The position numbers and the translations under genes were made by a program. Shown piece after piece: positions 16,824 to 24,408 of a stretch of DNA of 64,000 bases; position 1 is the first letter of the stretch, and every line of letters begins with the position of its first letter. Under the pieces are notes generated by a model. It was not told where the DNA came from. It made no database searches and saw only the letters and a program-made list of their open reading frames with translations. The DNA comes from Chitinivibrionales bacterium (lineage in GTDB: Bacteria > Fibrobacterota > Chitinivibrionia > Chitinivibrionales > WJKA01), in NCBI GenBank assembly GCA_014728295.1, contig WJLW01000130.1:1-64000 (forward strand). The letters run 5' to 3'.

Positions 16824-17666
16824 ATGCAATTCGCCAAACCTTTAGTTAACCGATTAATCAAGGCGTATCTCATGAAACGATCCCTTTCTCGCAATGCCGT
16901 TGTCTGCTGCGTGTTGACACTTGTCCTCATTCAATGCGAAAAGGAACAGCCAACCAACCCGGCCCCGGCCAATAGTGTGCCGGTAATTGCCCTTCCGTCC
17001 AGCCAGACGGTGTTTGCACATCAATCGTATCACCTCGAGCTGGTTGCCAACGATGCGGACAGTGATCAGATCAGTTGGCAAATACACGGCAATCCTCCCG
17101 CATCGACATTTAACGCGCAGGCGGGAGTGTTGTCCTGGCACCCCACACCGACGGACACCGGAAGCTATCAGATGTCAATCACGGCAACTGACGGTACTGA
17201 TACCGTATCACATGCATTGACCATAGATGTTGAGCACACAGCGGTTAGCCCAGCAAAACCGCTGTCGCTACTGGCACCCAAGGGAGGTGAGATGTATCGA
17301 GTGGGTGACACGATGAAGATTGCCTGGTATTTTGATGTGACGGTTTCGGATTATCTGAACGGTGTCGAGTTCTATCTTCTCGATGGTCTCGGTGATCGCC
17401 ATATCATACCGATGTTTGACACGAACGGAACCCCAATCGAACAAATCGACAAAATGCATGCATACTACGATGGGAATTCACCCCCGACATCTATGCTGGG
17501 CATATACCGATGGGTTATTTCGGCCTCGGTTCTGCACGAATTAAATCTCAATGAAGTATCAACCGTGCGGGATGACTGGGTGTTTGAAATTCTCTGCCCA
17601 TACTGCGTTCCAGGCTTTTATCGCGCTGTCAGTTCCGATTTCATATCTATCATGTCCGCACAGTAG
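16824..17666 (+). CDS. lipoprotein with Ig-like/cadherin-like domain
   Basis: 280-residue lipoprotein. The leader ends in a lipobox (LVLIQC), then a Pro/Asn linker. Residues ~55-135 form an Ig/cadherin-like domain (VPVIALPSSQTVFAHQSYHL, ANDADSDQISW, GVLSWHPTPTDTGSYQ, ITATDGTDTVSH), as in He_PIG domains of surface proteins. A second strand-rich region (SLLAPKGGEMYRVGDTMKI, then AWYF) follows. Function is unknown; outer membrane attachment is expected. GAGG stands 6 bases before the ATG at 16824, while an inner ATG at 16872 gives a more normal signal peptide (MKRSLSRNAVVCCVLTL). Both starts are possible. It begins 35 bases after the pseudogene. Confidence 0.7.
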   Translation: MQFAKPLVNRLIKAYLMKRSLSRNAVVCCVLTLVLIQCEKEQPTNPAPANSVPVIALPSSQTVFAHQSYHLELVANDADSDQISWQIHGNPPASTFNAQAGVLSWHPTPTDTGSYQMSITATDGTDTVSHALTIDVEHTAVSPAKPLSLLAPKGGEMYRVGDTMKIAWYFDVTVSDYLNGVEFYLLDGLGDRHIIPMFDTNGTPIEQIDKMHAYYDGNSPPTSMLGIYRWVISASVLHELNLNEVSTVRDDWVFEILCPYCVPGFYRAVSSDFISIMSAQ

Positions 17667-17823
17667 AAAGCAGGTTGTCAAGGATTAATTATCGCCTGGC
17701 ATTTTGCTTTTCCTTTTGTATATTTAATCCCTGATCTACATACACAACTATCCGGAAATCGCGAATTCGTCGCGTCCTTGACCGGTCGCGACGTTTTCTT
17801 TTTGCAGCAATGGAGGAGCAGAT

Positions 17824-19860
17824 TTGGCGAACTATCTTTCCGGTCTCAATGCCGGCCAGAAAATGGCCGTGCTGCACAACGAAGGTCCTTTGCTGGTTCT
17901 GGCAGGCGCCGGCAGCGGAAAGACCCGGGTTCTCACGTCCCGCATCGCTCGTTTGGTCAGGGACAAAAAATGCCGGCCTTCCGAAATCCTGGCCGTCACA
18001 TTTACCAACAAAGCGGCACGAGAAATGCGCGAGCGCATGGCCGGACTCGTCTCAAAACAGGCTGCTCAGGCAATGACGCTTTCGACCTTTCACAGCCTGG
18101 GCGCACGCATACTCAAGGAGGCGGGCAGGCATATCGGCTTGCAGAGAAACTTTTCGATACTTAGTGATTACGAACGCACGGCGTCCATCAAAGAAACCAT
18201 GCGTTCGATCGGCCGGGGCATGAAAAACGAAACGCACGAGTCCTTTGCCGCCGAAATCAGTCTGGCTAAAAGCGCCGACATCGATCCTGGCGCCTACACG
18301 GCCGATGAGGAACACAAAGTCAAAACCGCAAAAGTATACCGCCGATATCGAGATCTGCTTATGAAACGGCAATGCGTTGATTTTGACGACCTGCTTCTGC
18401 TTCCCCTGCGCCTCTTTGAGCGCTATTCAGAGGTACGCACATGCTACCAGAAGAAATTCACCTTTGTTTCGATTGATGAATTCCAGGATACGAATGCGGT
18501 GCAAATGAAGCTGGCAAAAATACTGGCCGCACCCCAAAACAACATCATGGTCGTGGGCGATGACGATCAGGGCATTTATTCCTGGCGCGGCGCCGAGATT
18601 GACAATATCCTCAATTTTGCCACAACATTTAAGAAGTGCAAGACCGTCATTCTCGACATAAACTACCGCTCGACCGAACAGATTCTGGAAGGTGCGCATG
18701 CGGTTGTTGCCCGAAATATCAAACGTAAAGCAAAGCACCTCACCTCGGCGTGCGGGTCGGGCAAGCCAATACAAACCTATAAAGCCGATGACGAACTGGA
18801 TGAAGCCGAGTGGATTGCGCAAACGATTAAGGAACACCTGGAGCACAACCGATACCGCTTCGGCGACCACGCGCTGCTTATGCGCACCAATGCGATGATG
18901 CGTCGCTTCGAAGAAGAGTTACGCCGCGCACGCATCCCCTATCGAACCGTTGGTGCAACCAGTTTTTTCGATCGCAAAGAGGTGCGCGATATCCTGGCCT
19001 ACCTGCGCTTTTTTGCCAATCCCGAAGATGAACTGAGTTTGACGCGTGTACTCAAGGTGCCCGAGAAAGGAATTTCCAAATCGGTGATCGAGTCGCTGGA
19101 CGATCTGGCCGGAGTGCGCAAGATTTCACTCTTTAAAGCAATGCTGCATGCCCGGGACGCCGTCGGCTTGTCGGATACCCAGATTGCACATATCGACGAT
19201 TTCGTTGCGTATTTCAGAAAATACCGAGAGCAGATTGCGTCTTGCGGACTGTCAAAATCTATCCGGGCAGCCCTTCAGGAGTGCGGATACTTCGCAATGG
19301 CGCAACGCGCGTTCAGAAATGAAGACGGCAGCAATCCCCGCCTTGAAAATATAGAGGAACTTCTCACCGGTCTGGAACAATTCGAGCGCAAAGCAAAGAG
19401 TAACAGGTCGGGGCTGGATGATTACCTGCGAGAGCTGAGCCTGCTGGCAAATGAAGCTTCGGAGGACGACCTCAAAACCGGCCCGAATCGCGTCACCTTA
19501 ATGACCTTGCACAAAGCCAAAGGGCTCGAATTTCCCGTTGTCTTCCTGGCGGGCCTTGATAATGCAGTGATCCCGTCACCGCGCAGTATCGAGGAAGGTA
19601 AAATCGATGAGGAGCGCCGTCTGTTTTACGTCGGGATGACCCGGGCCCGCAAAGAACTCATCCTCACCTATCCGGCAACAAAGCTATTCCGTTCTAAAAT
19701 GACGAAGGTACGCCCCTGCCAATTCCTGCACGAAATACCGCAAGCATACCTTGATGGGGCGCCGGGGGCAAAAGCCGAGGAAAACTATCAGGAATTCGTT
19801 AGTGACTTTTTTCATCACATGCAGGAGAAGCTGGGTAGCAACGCCGGTCAGTCCGCCTAG
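17824..19860 (+). CDS. UvrD/Rep/PcrA-family DNA helicase
   Basis: 678-residue superfamily 1A 3'-5' helicase. The motifs are in order: Q-motif region LNAGQKMAV, Walker A GAGSGKTRVL (~28-37), TFTNKAAREMRERM, Walker B IDEFQDTN, motif III GDDDQGIYSWRGA, motif IV ILDINYRSTEQIL, motif V VTLMTLHKAKGLEFPVVFL and motif VI RRLFYVGMTRARKEL. It would unwind DNA during repair or replication restart. The length fits Rep/UvrD. The start codon is TTG at 17824 with GGAGG 7 bases upstream; the frame opens earlier but without a better site. The C-terminus is short and lacks the Tudor-like extension of PcrA. Confidence 0.93.
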   Translation: MANYLSGLNAGQKMAVLHNEGPLLVLAGAGSGKTRVLTSRIARLVRDKKCRPSEILAVTFTNKAAREMRERMAGLVSKQAAQAMTLSTFHSLGARILKEAGRHIGLQRNFSILSDYERTASIKETMRSIGRGMKNETHESFAAEISLAKSADIDPGAYTADEEHKVKTAKVYRRYRDLLMKRQCVDFDDLLLLPLRLFERYSEVRTCYQKKFTFVSIDEFQDTNAVQMKLAKILAAPQNNIMVVGDDDQGIYSWRGAEIDNILNFATTFKKCKTVILDINYRSTEQILEGAHAVVARNIKRKAKHLTSACGSGKPIQTYKADDELDEAEWIAQTIKEHLEHNRYRFGDHALLMRTNAMMRRFEEELRRARIPYRTVGATSFFDRKEVRDILAYLRFFANPEDELSLTRVLKVPEKGISKSVIESLDDLAGVRKISLFKAMLHARDAVGLSDTQIAHIDDFVAYFRKYREQIASCGLSKSIRAALQECGYFAMAQRAFRNEDGSNPRLENIEELLTGLEQFERKAKSNRSGLDDYLRELSLLANEASEDDLKTGPNRVTLMTLHKAKGLEFPVVFLAGLDNAVIPSPRSIEEGKIDEERRLFYVGMTRARKELILTYPATKLFRSKMTKVRPCQFLHEIPQAYLDGAPGAKAEENYQEFVSDFFHHMQEKLGSNAGQSA

Positions 19861-19939
19861 CGCATGTAACTAATAAGAAACGGAAACAGTGATGAAAAGA
19901 GCCCGTTGAAGCATATTCGTATTTATATCATACAGCACA

Positions 19940-20290
19940 CTAGCTTGCCGGTTGAAGCAGTTCTTCGGAATCAACGATATTCAGCACTTTGTGCAGCTTC
20001 GTAACTTCGAAAAGCTGAATCATATACGCCATCGAATCCGGATTTTTGTTGAGGATATAAAGGGTGCGATTATCGCGTTGCAGCAACGAGTGGTAGTAAA
20101 CAATCGTGGCCAGTCCATAGCTGTCCATGAAATGGGTGCGGCTAATGTCAAGCACAATTGCCGACGGGTTTTTGCTGTTAACAATTTCCAGGCGCTGCGA
20201 AAGCAGATCGACATTGACATTGGTAAAGGTTCCCTGCATCTCGACGAAAGGAACTTCCCGATGGTTTCTCACACGTATTTTTGCCTTCAT
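19940..20290 (-). CDS. STAS-domain protein (anti-sigma factor antagonist-like)
   Basis: 116-residue single STAS domain. The strand-helix pattern FVEMQGTF, AIVLDISRTHFMDSYGLATI and LYILNKNPDSMAYMIQLFEV is diagnostic. In SpoIIAA-type antagonists the residue just before GLG is the phosphorylated Ser. Here the loop reads DSYGLA, so that position is Tyr and the previous Ser remains, which may alter or abolish partner-switch phosphorylation. A partner such as an RsbW-like kinase is not adjacent, but a receiver-HATPase protein lies at 63 kb. AAGGA sits 6 bases before the ATG. It stands alone, divergent from the coiled-coil gene. Confidence 0.8.
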   Translation of the reverse strand: MKAKIRVRNHREVPFVEMQGTFTNVNVDLLSQRLEIVNSKNPSAIVLDISRTHFMDSYGLATIVYYHSLLQRDNRTLYILNKNPDSMAYMIQLFEVTKLHKVLNIVDSEELLQPAS

Positions 20291-20617
20291 ACTACATCCT
20301 TAAGCGATTAAAATCATGGATGTGTCATCATGGGTGTATCGTAGCTAACTTGCCTTGCGAAACTTCTTCGTACCATTTCAAAGTAAAATATAATCAAATA
20401 TTCTGAAATGTAAAACCCGATCGCAAAAAGCTTCGGGCAGACATCCCTCTAAATGCTTTCAACCGGCGTCTTGCTTATCTGCTATGCATTTAGTATTTAT
20501 ATCTATAGATAGTTAATCGCTTATGTATCGCGACAATTCGCAGCACGCCAGGAGAGCAACAACGGATATTCAGCCCATAGCTGTTCACCACGCCACCATT
20601 TCAATTAAGGAGGGAAC
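20291..20617. other. intergenic region between divergent genes
   Basis: 327 bases. It holds the AAGGA site of the minus-strand STAS gene, a hairpin CCCGA-12-TCGGG near 20418-20440, A/T-rich promoter-like DNA near 20490-20515 (TATATCTATAGATAG) and the AAGGAGGG site of the gene at 20618. I could not assign a riboswitch. Confidence 0.5.
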
Positions 20618-21616
20618 ATGGCTGATGATACTAAAAAAGTCACCGATCCTGAAACAGATCTCTTTGATGCACTTGATACCATCAAAACGATTGTTCTCGG
20701 AGACGAATTCGAAGAGATAGCCAATACCATTTCGGAACAGGAAACATCGCTTATTGGAAGGATCAAAGATCTGAAGAGCGATTTGCAAAAGGAGATCAGC
20801 CTCAGAGTGGGTGATGTGAAAAAGGAGTTGGATGCTGCAACAGCAGCCATGAAAAAGGATCTCACCGCCGGATTGGACGAATTGCGCAAGAGCCTGGATA
20901 CATCGGTCGCCGACATCAAAAAAAATATTGGAGCCGACATCGATTCGGTAAAAAACATCGTCGCTTCCGAGGTAGGCGATGCCAGAAAAAGTGTCGATGC
21001 CGTCAAGGAAAGCACCGACAAGGCAGTCACCAATCTGGAAAACAGATTTGCCAAGTCCATTTCTGAAGTCAATGATACAATGCGCAACAGGCAAGAGGAT
21101 ATTACCCAAAGGCTTGAGGCGCAGAAGACGGATATTACCAAATCAATCAATTCCATGAAAAGCGAGATCGACGGCAATATTACCGGAATAAGCCGTCAGT
21201 TATCGGTACATTCGGCAGATCTTGAACAGCGCGCCAAGGAAAGCAAGCGCATTTCGAGCCTGTTATCGAACTTTGGTAAAATGTTTGCAGCCGACAGCGA
21301 AGAAGCCAGCGTACTGCAAGGCCAGCCGGTTCCGAAACAAAGCGGACCATCAACCACTCCCGTTCCACCGCCTCCTCCCCCGCCCAGGGCTGCTCCTCAG
21401 CCACCGGAAGCCAAAAAGCCTGTGCCGCCACCGCCTCAGCAGAAAAAACCGACGCCACCCAATCCACAACAGTCTGCAAAGGCAGCCAAAAATAACGATG
21501 AATTCGAAGTTCCCTCGCCCAAAAAAAAGCAGCCACCGCAGGATCCCAATTCCAATTTGCCGGGCGGTGGCGATATCATGGACAGTATCGACAACATGTT
21601 TAATCTCGAAAAGTAA
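20618..21616 (+). CDS. coiled-coil protein with polyproline C-terminal region
   Basis: 332-residue cytoplasmic protein. Residues ~40-225 are a long, highly charged helix with heptad/11-mer spacing (KSDLQKEISLRVGDVKKEL, then repeated D.KK and EV..AR.S motifs), predicted to form a coiled coil. Residues ~240-295 are proline-rich with runs such as TPVPPPPPPPRAAP, a typical ligand or spacer. The short tail ends DIMDSIDNMFNLEK, which could be a helix that binds a partner. No enzyme motif is present; a scaffold or cytoskeletal role is a guess from shape. It has a strong AAGGAGGG site and is followed by a good terminator, so it is probably monocistronic. Confidence 0.75.
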   Translation: MADDTKKVTDPETDLFDALDTIKTIVLGDEFEEIANTISEQETSLIGRIKDLKSDLQKEISLRVGDVKKELDAATAAMKKDLTAGLDELRKSLDTSVADIKKNIGADIDSVKNIVASEVGDARKSVDAVKESTDKAVTNLENRFAKSISEVNDTMRNRQEDITQRLEAQKTDITKSINSMKSEIDGNITGISRQLSVHSADLEQRAKESKRISSLLSNFGKMFAADSEEASVLQGQPVPKQSGPSTTPVPPPPPPPRAAPQPPEAKKPVPPPPQQKKPTPPNPQQSAKAAKNNDEFEVPSPKKKQPPQDPNSNLPGGGDIMDSIDNMFNLEK

Positions 21617-21623
21617 GTAGATG

Positions 21624-21664
21624 CAAAAAGCCCCATTCACCTTTCGATGAATGGGGCTTTTTAT
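21624..21664 (+). terminator. Rho-independent terminator after the coiled-coil gene
   Basis: Hairpin with arms AAAAGCCCCATTCA (21626-21639) and TGAATGGGGCTTTT (21648-21661), an 8-base loop and a T-run. It starts 8 bases after the stop codon and could also serve the convergent gene, since the opposite arm begins with A-runs. Confidence 0.9.
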
Positions 21665-21689
21665 AGTATAGTGATACGATTAAGGCTGA

Positions 21690-22256
21690 TCAATCATTTC
21701 GTGATCTTGCATTGTGCTTCTTGCGAGCGATATTTTTGTTGACACGATTCTGGGCCTTGTTGAAGCCCATTTTCTCTCTTTTGGTTAATTTCCCATCGCG
21801 CTTAGCTTTGATTTCGGCCTTGCGAATATTGTTTTGCTGCTGGACAAGACGACGGGCTTCCTGTTTTGTCAATTCACCATTGCGAACGCCGTGCTTGATG
21901 CGCTTGCGCTGGTCTTGCTGACGCTGATTAATTTGCTGTCCGCCGCGCATGCTGCGATTGTGCTTTGCCCTGACGAGGTGGCGGCTTGCCCTATCCTGCT
22001 TTCTTTTAAGGACCACACGCTCCTTTGGCGTTAGTTTATCATCGGCTTTGGCTTTGCGTTCCAGATTATTGAGCCGCTGCTGCTCCTTGAGCATTGCTTT
22101 TGCTTCTTCTCTGGTCAACGAGCCATTTTTGACACCTTCAATGATGCGTTTTTTCTGGTTTTCCTGCCGTTTGTCAACTCTGTCTTCGGCAAGTGTTGCC
22201 GACCCGGCGACGGCGACTGCAAGAAGTGCTGCTGCGCAGATTTTAAAGCGTGGCAT
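21690..22256 (-). CDS. periplasmic basic protein with two ~70-residue repeats
   Basis: 188-residue exported protein. The signal peptide is ~1-23 (core ALLAVAVAGSATLA). The mature protein is two copies of one module: QKKRIIEGVKNGSLTREEA, then QQRLNNLERKAKADDKLT and SRHLVRAKHN; and QRKRIKHGVRNGELTKQEA, then QQNNIRKAEIKAKRDGKLT and NKNIARKKHN. The DGKLTxxE turn looks like the tail of a degenerate EF-hand loop, so metal binding is possible but unproven. The protein is very Lys/Arg/Gln rich. The frame opens up to 22367, but AGGAGG lies 5 bases before the ATG at 22256, where the signal peptide begins. Function is unknown. Confidence 0.8.
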   Translation of the reverse strand: MPRFKICAAALLAVAVAGSATLAEDRVDKRQENQKKRIIEGVKNGSLTREEAKAMLKEQQRLNNLERKAKADDKLTPKERVVLKRKQDRASRHLVRAKHNRSMRGGQQINQRQQDQRKRIKHGVRNGELTKQEARRLVQQQNNIRKAEIKAKRDGKLTKREKMGFNKAQNRVNKNIARKKHNARSRND

Positions 22257-22468
22257 AATGCCTCCTGTTTTAATGATTTGGATTTTGGTTTCGCATTCCA
22301 AAATCAGCAAGTTGCAAGATATGTGCCAATGCGAGCCAATTGCCGGAAAGCAGCAAAAAAACTGCAATTTCGAAAGATATGGCGAATTTGTGTGACACCG
22401 GTCACTATCCGGCGAGATGCCGGCGTACCTGCACGTACCTTTTGTGTACGATCAGGTACACCGCCAGA

Positions 22469-23368
22469 TCAGACGCGCTTTTTCTCCTCGAGCTCCTCGG
22501 GAGTGCGGGGCCAGTCTTTTTTCAGCAGGCGGGACAACGAGCGGTCGGCCAGCAATTTCCCGCCGGTCTGGCACTTTGGGCAATAATTCGTTTCGTTGGA
22601 GGCATAACGAATCCTTTGAATAGCGGCGCCGCACCGCGGACAGGCCTTGCCGAACTTACCGTGCACGGTCATCCCCGGCCTGAAGGCGGTAACTTTTTCG
22701 GGAAATTTTTCTTTTACTTCAAGGCGCAATTTATCAGTCCATTCGGTCAGTATTTCCCTTGTTGCCGCATAGAGAGCCGAAATCTCTTCATCACGCAGTT
22801 TCTGCGTCATCTTGACGGGGGAAAGCTTTGCCTGATACAGGATTTCATCCGAATAGCTGTTGCCGATGCCGCTGAAGAGGCGGGGATCGGTCAATGCACG
22901 TTTGACTGTGTGATTTTCACTCTGCAGTCGGGTTTGAAATGCATCCAGTGTGACCTGTAATGGCTCCAGGCCCCCCGGATCGAATGCCTGCAGGCTTTGC
23001 AGGTCATTCACCAGATGAAGTGAGGCACGTTTTTTGGAACCGGCTTCCGTCAGCAGCAGCGAACCATGCTCGAAATCAAAGGCTGCACTTGCTCCGCGTG
23101 GCCCAATTGTACATGCAGCCTGCTTCCAGTGCAATCGACCGGCTACCATGAGATGCATGATGAGATAATAGTCTTTCTCAAAGTGCCAGACAATGCGCTT
23201 GCCCATGCGCGCAAAGCCGGCGACCGTCCTTGCATACAGGTCGCTGATCGGTGGCACGACTGTTCTGAGCAGAAGCGGGGATGCAATGCGAATTGACTTA
23301 AGTGAAGCACCGCTGAGAAGCTCTTCCAGCTTTTCGATATAGACGACGATATCGGGATGCTCCGGCAT
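22469..23368 (-). CDS. mutM: formamidopyrimidine-DNA glycosylase (Fpg/MutM family)
   Basis: 299-residue base-excision repair glycosylase/AP lyase. Mature protein starts MPEHPDI, placing the catalytic Pro2 and Glu3 exactly at the N-terminus; this fixes the ATG at 23368 although the frame opens earlier (23443). Other landmarks are GIGNSYSDEILYQAKLSP (helix-two-turns-helix) and a zinc finger C..C..C..C in the region PRCGAAIQRIRYASNETN followed by CPKCQTGG. The family normally ends just after the finger; here ~25 residues follow (RLLKKDWPRTPEELEEKK), a short extension. The upstream glycosyltransferase gene ends 34 bases before it on the same strand. It could be an Fpg-like paralogue rather than classical MutM. 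Confidence 0.88.
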   Translation of the reverse strand: MPEHPDIVVYIEKLEELLSGASLKSIRIASPLLLRTVVPPISDLYARTVAGFARMGKRIVWHFEKDYYLIMHLMVAGRLHWKQAACTIGPRGASAAFDFEHGSLLLTEAGSKKRASLHLVNDLQSLQAFDPGGLEPLQVTLDAFQTRLQSENHTVKRALTDPRLFSGIGNSYSDEILYQAKLSPVKMTQKLRDEEISALYAATREILTEWTDKLRLEVKEKFPEKVTAFRPGMTVHGKFGKACPRCGAAIQRIRYASNETNYCPKCQTGGKLLADRSLSRLLKKDWPRTPEELEEKKRV

Positions 23369-23402
23369 AATTAGGCCTGGTACAGGATTAATAAATATAG
23401 CA

Positions 23403-24401
23403 TCAGGCACAACAATAAAAATCGATTCCCTCGCGATACTCATGCATATTCAGATACGCTTTGATTCGTGCACGCGCGCCCCGGTTGCCGACATACACCA
23501 GAACAAATGCCCGTTCCCGAGCCGGCAAATCTTGATAATAAATAACCGGTAAAGAGGATGTGTCGATTTTACGCTTGTCCACGTCAATATATCCAGCGAG
23601 CGTCATACCATTTTCCTGCAGGTAGCGCGCCCTTTTCCGGGTAATTCTACCTGCGCCCCAGAGATAAACGGGACGATTGACATACGCTTTGATCCATCGG
23701 ACGAGATAATGTGCTTTGCAGCGATAAAACGCCTCAATCGAATACCGGCCCCCTTGCCGCGAAAGCCGCTGCGGATGATCACGCCAATGAAGCAGAGCCT
23801 CGGGCAGCTTGCGCATCACCACACCGGCTTCCAGCCACTTCAGCCACAAATCGTAATCTTCCGGAAAGGCGCCGTCACGGTACCCGCCGAATTGCTCCAG
23901 CAGGCTGCGACGAAACATGACCGACGGATGCGCAAACGGAGACTCGACAAATCGATTGCGGAAAATATCGTCATGCTCGAGCAATGAATTGGTCCAATCG
24001 ACGTAGCTTTGATGGCCCCGGTTGTTGAGCCCCGTACTCAGCAGCCAGACCTTGCTCGCAACCAGGCCCGTCTCAACATGTTTTGCAAAAAACTCAGCCT
24101 GCAGCAGCAGACGGCAGGGCAAGGAGATATCATCGGCATCCATCCGGGCAATCAACGGGGAGCGCGCAACTGCCAGCCCGGCACACAGAGCGGCAACGAT
24201 GCCGGCATGTTCTTGACGGAGGACAATAATCCTGTTGTCGGCACGATATGCTTCGATAATAGTACCGGTAGCATCTGCCGAGCCGTCGTCAACAATGATG
24301 CACTCGAAATCCTGCAGACTTTGAGCAAGAATGCTGTCAATGGCCTGTGCGATGGTAGCAGCGCTGTTGAAAGCAGGCATGACCACAGAAACACGCGGCA
24401 C
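23403..24401 (-). CDS. family 2 glycosyltransferase
   Basis: 332-residue GT-A glycosyltransferase. The fold start VSVVMPAFNSAATIAQAIDS, the nucleotide-binding VDDGSADAT, the metal DxD-like IARMDADDIS and the acceptor motif FPEDYDLWLKW (ED catalytic base) are all present. It would transfer a sugar from a nucleotide donor to a glycan or lipid acceptor, probably in surface polysaccharide synthesis. After ~240 residues a small Rossmann-like tail appears (RPVYLWGAGRITRKRARYL). The start is GTG at 24401 with AAGG upstream. It sits between the HDOD protein and fpg, with 7 bases separating it from the former, so an operon is likely. Confidence 0.88.
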   Translation of the reverse strand: MPRVSVVMPAFNSAATIAQAIDSILAQSLQDFECIIVDDGSADATGTIIEAYRADNRIIVLRQEHAGIVAALCAGLAVARSPLIARMDADDISLPCRLLLQAEFFAKHVETGLVASKVWLLSTGLNNRGHQSYVDWTNSLLEHDDIFRNRFVESPFAHPSVMFRRSLLEQFGGYRDGAFPEDYDLWLKWLEAGVVMRKLPEALLHWRDHPQRLSRQGGRYSIEAFYRCKAHYLVRWIKAYVNRPVYLWGAGRITRKRARYLQENGMTLAGYIDVDKRKIDTSSLPVIYYQDLPARERAFVLVYVGNRGARARIKAYLNMHEYREGIDFYCCA

Positions 24402-24408
24402 AATTACC

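Noticed and set aside
20291-20617. possible cyclic-di-GMP (GEMM) riboswitch
   Set aside because: Only GCAAA-type words near a CCCGA/TCGGG hairpin match; the paired three-way junction expected of GEMM could not be built.
22340-22960. 206-residue plus-strand frame
   Set aside because: Mostly antisense of fpg; no ribosome-binding site or domain.
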